DNA from: Bugulina stolonifera
Taxonomy: Eukaryota; Bryozoa; Gymnolaemata; Cheilostomatida; Bugulidae
Length of the DNA stretch: 64,000 nucleotides
Assembly (NCBI GenBank): GCA_935421135.1
Contig: OW285187.1
Coordinates: forward strand, 20,088,429-20,152,428
Direction: 5' to 3'
Shown: piece by piece, positions 62,913 through 64,000 of the stretch
Layout of the letters: each line of letters begins with the position of its first letter
Numbering within the stretch: position 1 is the first letter of the stretch
Notes under the pieces: generated by a model
The model's input: the letters and a program-made list of their open reading frames with translations, nothing else
The model's database searches: none
Told to the model about the DNA's origin: nothing
Program-made: the position numbers and the translations under genes

Positions 62913-64000
62913 ATTTAGACGGTGTACTTCACCATCGACAACATGGTTTCAGAAGAGGGCTGTCGTGCCAGACATAACTGTGCGCTACCTATCATGACAT
63001 GGCAAAGGCAGCCAATGAAGGTCACACTACACACGCCATAGTAATGGACTTCAAAAAAGCTTTTGACACAGTGCAACAGTTAATGTTACTTAAAAAATTA
63101 CAGCAGATACCAGGAATAAACGAATACTTTTTGAACTGGGTACATGATTTTCTCTCTGACAGAGAGCAATTCGTTGTGCTTAGAGGAGCGAGCTCACAAA
63201 AGTGCACAGTAAACTCAGGAGTGCCACAGGCTTCTGTCCAACTGTGAACACAATTGAGGGCGCAGAAATGTTCTAAAACAACATCAACACAAAATAGAGA
63301 ATGCCGTTCAATGAAAAGAAAAACCTAGCTATAAACTTTGGAAGAGTGACACCCATACCTCAATACAAACTCGGCACTGCATGTCTTGCGTAGGCAGAAA
63401 CCATCAAATACCTCGGAGTAATAATTCAGTCAGATCTTAAGTTTGATCAGCACATACAATAGAAACGCACAAAGTCTCGCAAAATCAAACATTTATTGTA
63501 CCATGCTCCAAAAAAGGCCAGACTACTGGCTTACACAAGTCTATGCAGATGTACAATATATACTTGAACAAGAACCATGATGCAGAATTGACAGTGTATC
63601 AGAGTCGAGAGATCAGTTAGAGATTCAGACGCTGGACGATAGAAAAAGAAACCACTGGCTGTGTCTACTGATCAGGATTCTTCAGAATGAAGAACAACAT
63701 CGCACTCTATCCAGACTATATGACGATATTGTGGGTGCCAGAGAGATGGTAACAATGACCGCTAGAGCAGCTGCCAGAGGAGAGCCAACCTCAATGTCAG
63801 CCAAAAGATGTACCTACCACACTAGTTTCCTGCCACGAACAATTCGTGGGATGAGAGGAGAAACCAACCACCAATCCTTAGCAGTGACATACTGTAACAA
63901 TTGCAGACCCTATTCTAAAAATAGTTGAAACTAGAGGCTCCTCTATAGGTTTATATGAAATTGCTGGTGGAGCTTTACCTCATCTGAGGTAAATTCTGAG
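62913..64000 (+). pseudogene. LINE 3, decayed copy of the LINE 2 family
   Basis: Aligns with LINE 2 from the caccatcgacaacatgg block onward: AIVMDFKKAFDTVQQ, NWVHDFLSDRE, CTVNSGVPQ, then a deletion that removes the YADD active site (near 63235-63245), further small deletions and stops, and the same C-terminal text (MVTMTARAAARGEPTS, SFLPRTIRGMR). It has the same tgaggtaaattc tail at the right edge, so its 3' end is at or just beyond the window. Confidence 0.88.

Overview
This window is AT-rich, intron-dense animal nuclear DNA. It holds only animal-type genes with GT-AG (and two GC-AG) introns, and nothing bacterial: no operons, ribosome binding sites or CRISPR arrays. The gene set (LZTR1, FAIM, URM1, a USP30-like deubiquitinase, a FAM117/GLCCI1 protein, HSPD1, HSPE1 and an RBR E3 ligase), mostly short introns and many small DNA transposons and CR1/L2-like LINEs fit an early-branching marine invertebrate. 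A sponge is my best guess, but the sequence alone does not settle it.

Layout. 1-7876 (-): LZTR1 adaptor, 15 exons resolved with consistent phases, 3' end off the left edge, several introns filled by minisatellites. 7.9-13 kb: a BED-finger relic, a tRNA-derived SINE and a 2-kb DNA transposon with a 7-bp target duplication. 13.4-15.4 kb: convergent FAIM (+) and URM1 (-). 15.5-21.8 kb: repeats, MITEs and hairpins. 21.8-25.8 kb (+): membrane-anchored USP with a Ty1/copia Gag relic in an intron. 26.5-27.4 kb: a non-autonomous hAT element with an 8-bp target duplication. 29.0-38.0 kb (+): FAM117/GLCCI1-like gene. 38-43 kb: intergenic, with MITEs. 43.1-48.2 kb (-): HSPD1 (Hsp60). 48.8-56 kb: foldback elements, LINE pieces and one LINE inserted in another. 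56.9-57.7 kb (+): HSPE1 (Hsp10). 58.2-60.4 kb (-): RNF217-like RBR ligase that looks degenerate. 60.6-64 kb: foldback repeat and a decayed LINE.

Functional links. HSPD1 and HSPE1 make the two parts of the mitochondrial chaperonin. They keep the divergent arrangement seen in other animals, but mobile elements lie between them. LZTR1, the USP and the RBR gene are all ubiquitin-system genes, and URM1 is a ubiquitin-like sulfur carrier. I see no evidence that these act as one locus.

I did not find a convincing undescribed multi-gene system. The most unusual signals are two LZTR1 splice sites that lie inside tandem repeats, so the splice site itself is present 4-5 times; two GC-AG introns in HSPD1; a LINE-in-LINE insertion whose host frame resumes across the target duplication; and an RBR gene with lost zinc ligands and two offsetting frameshifts.
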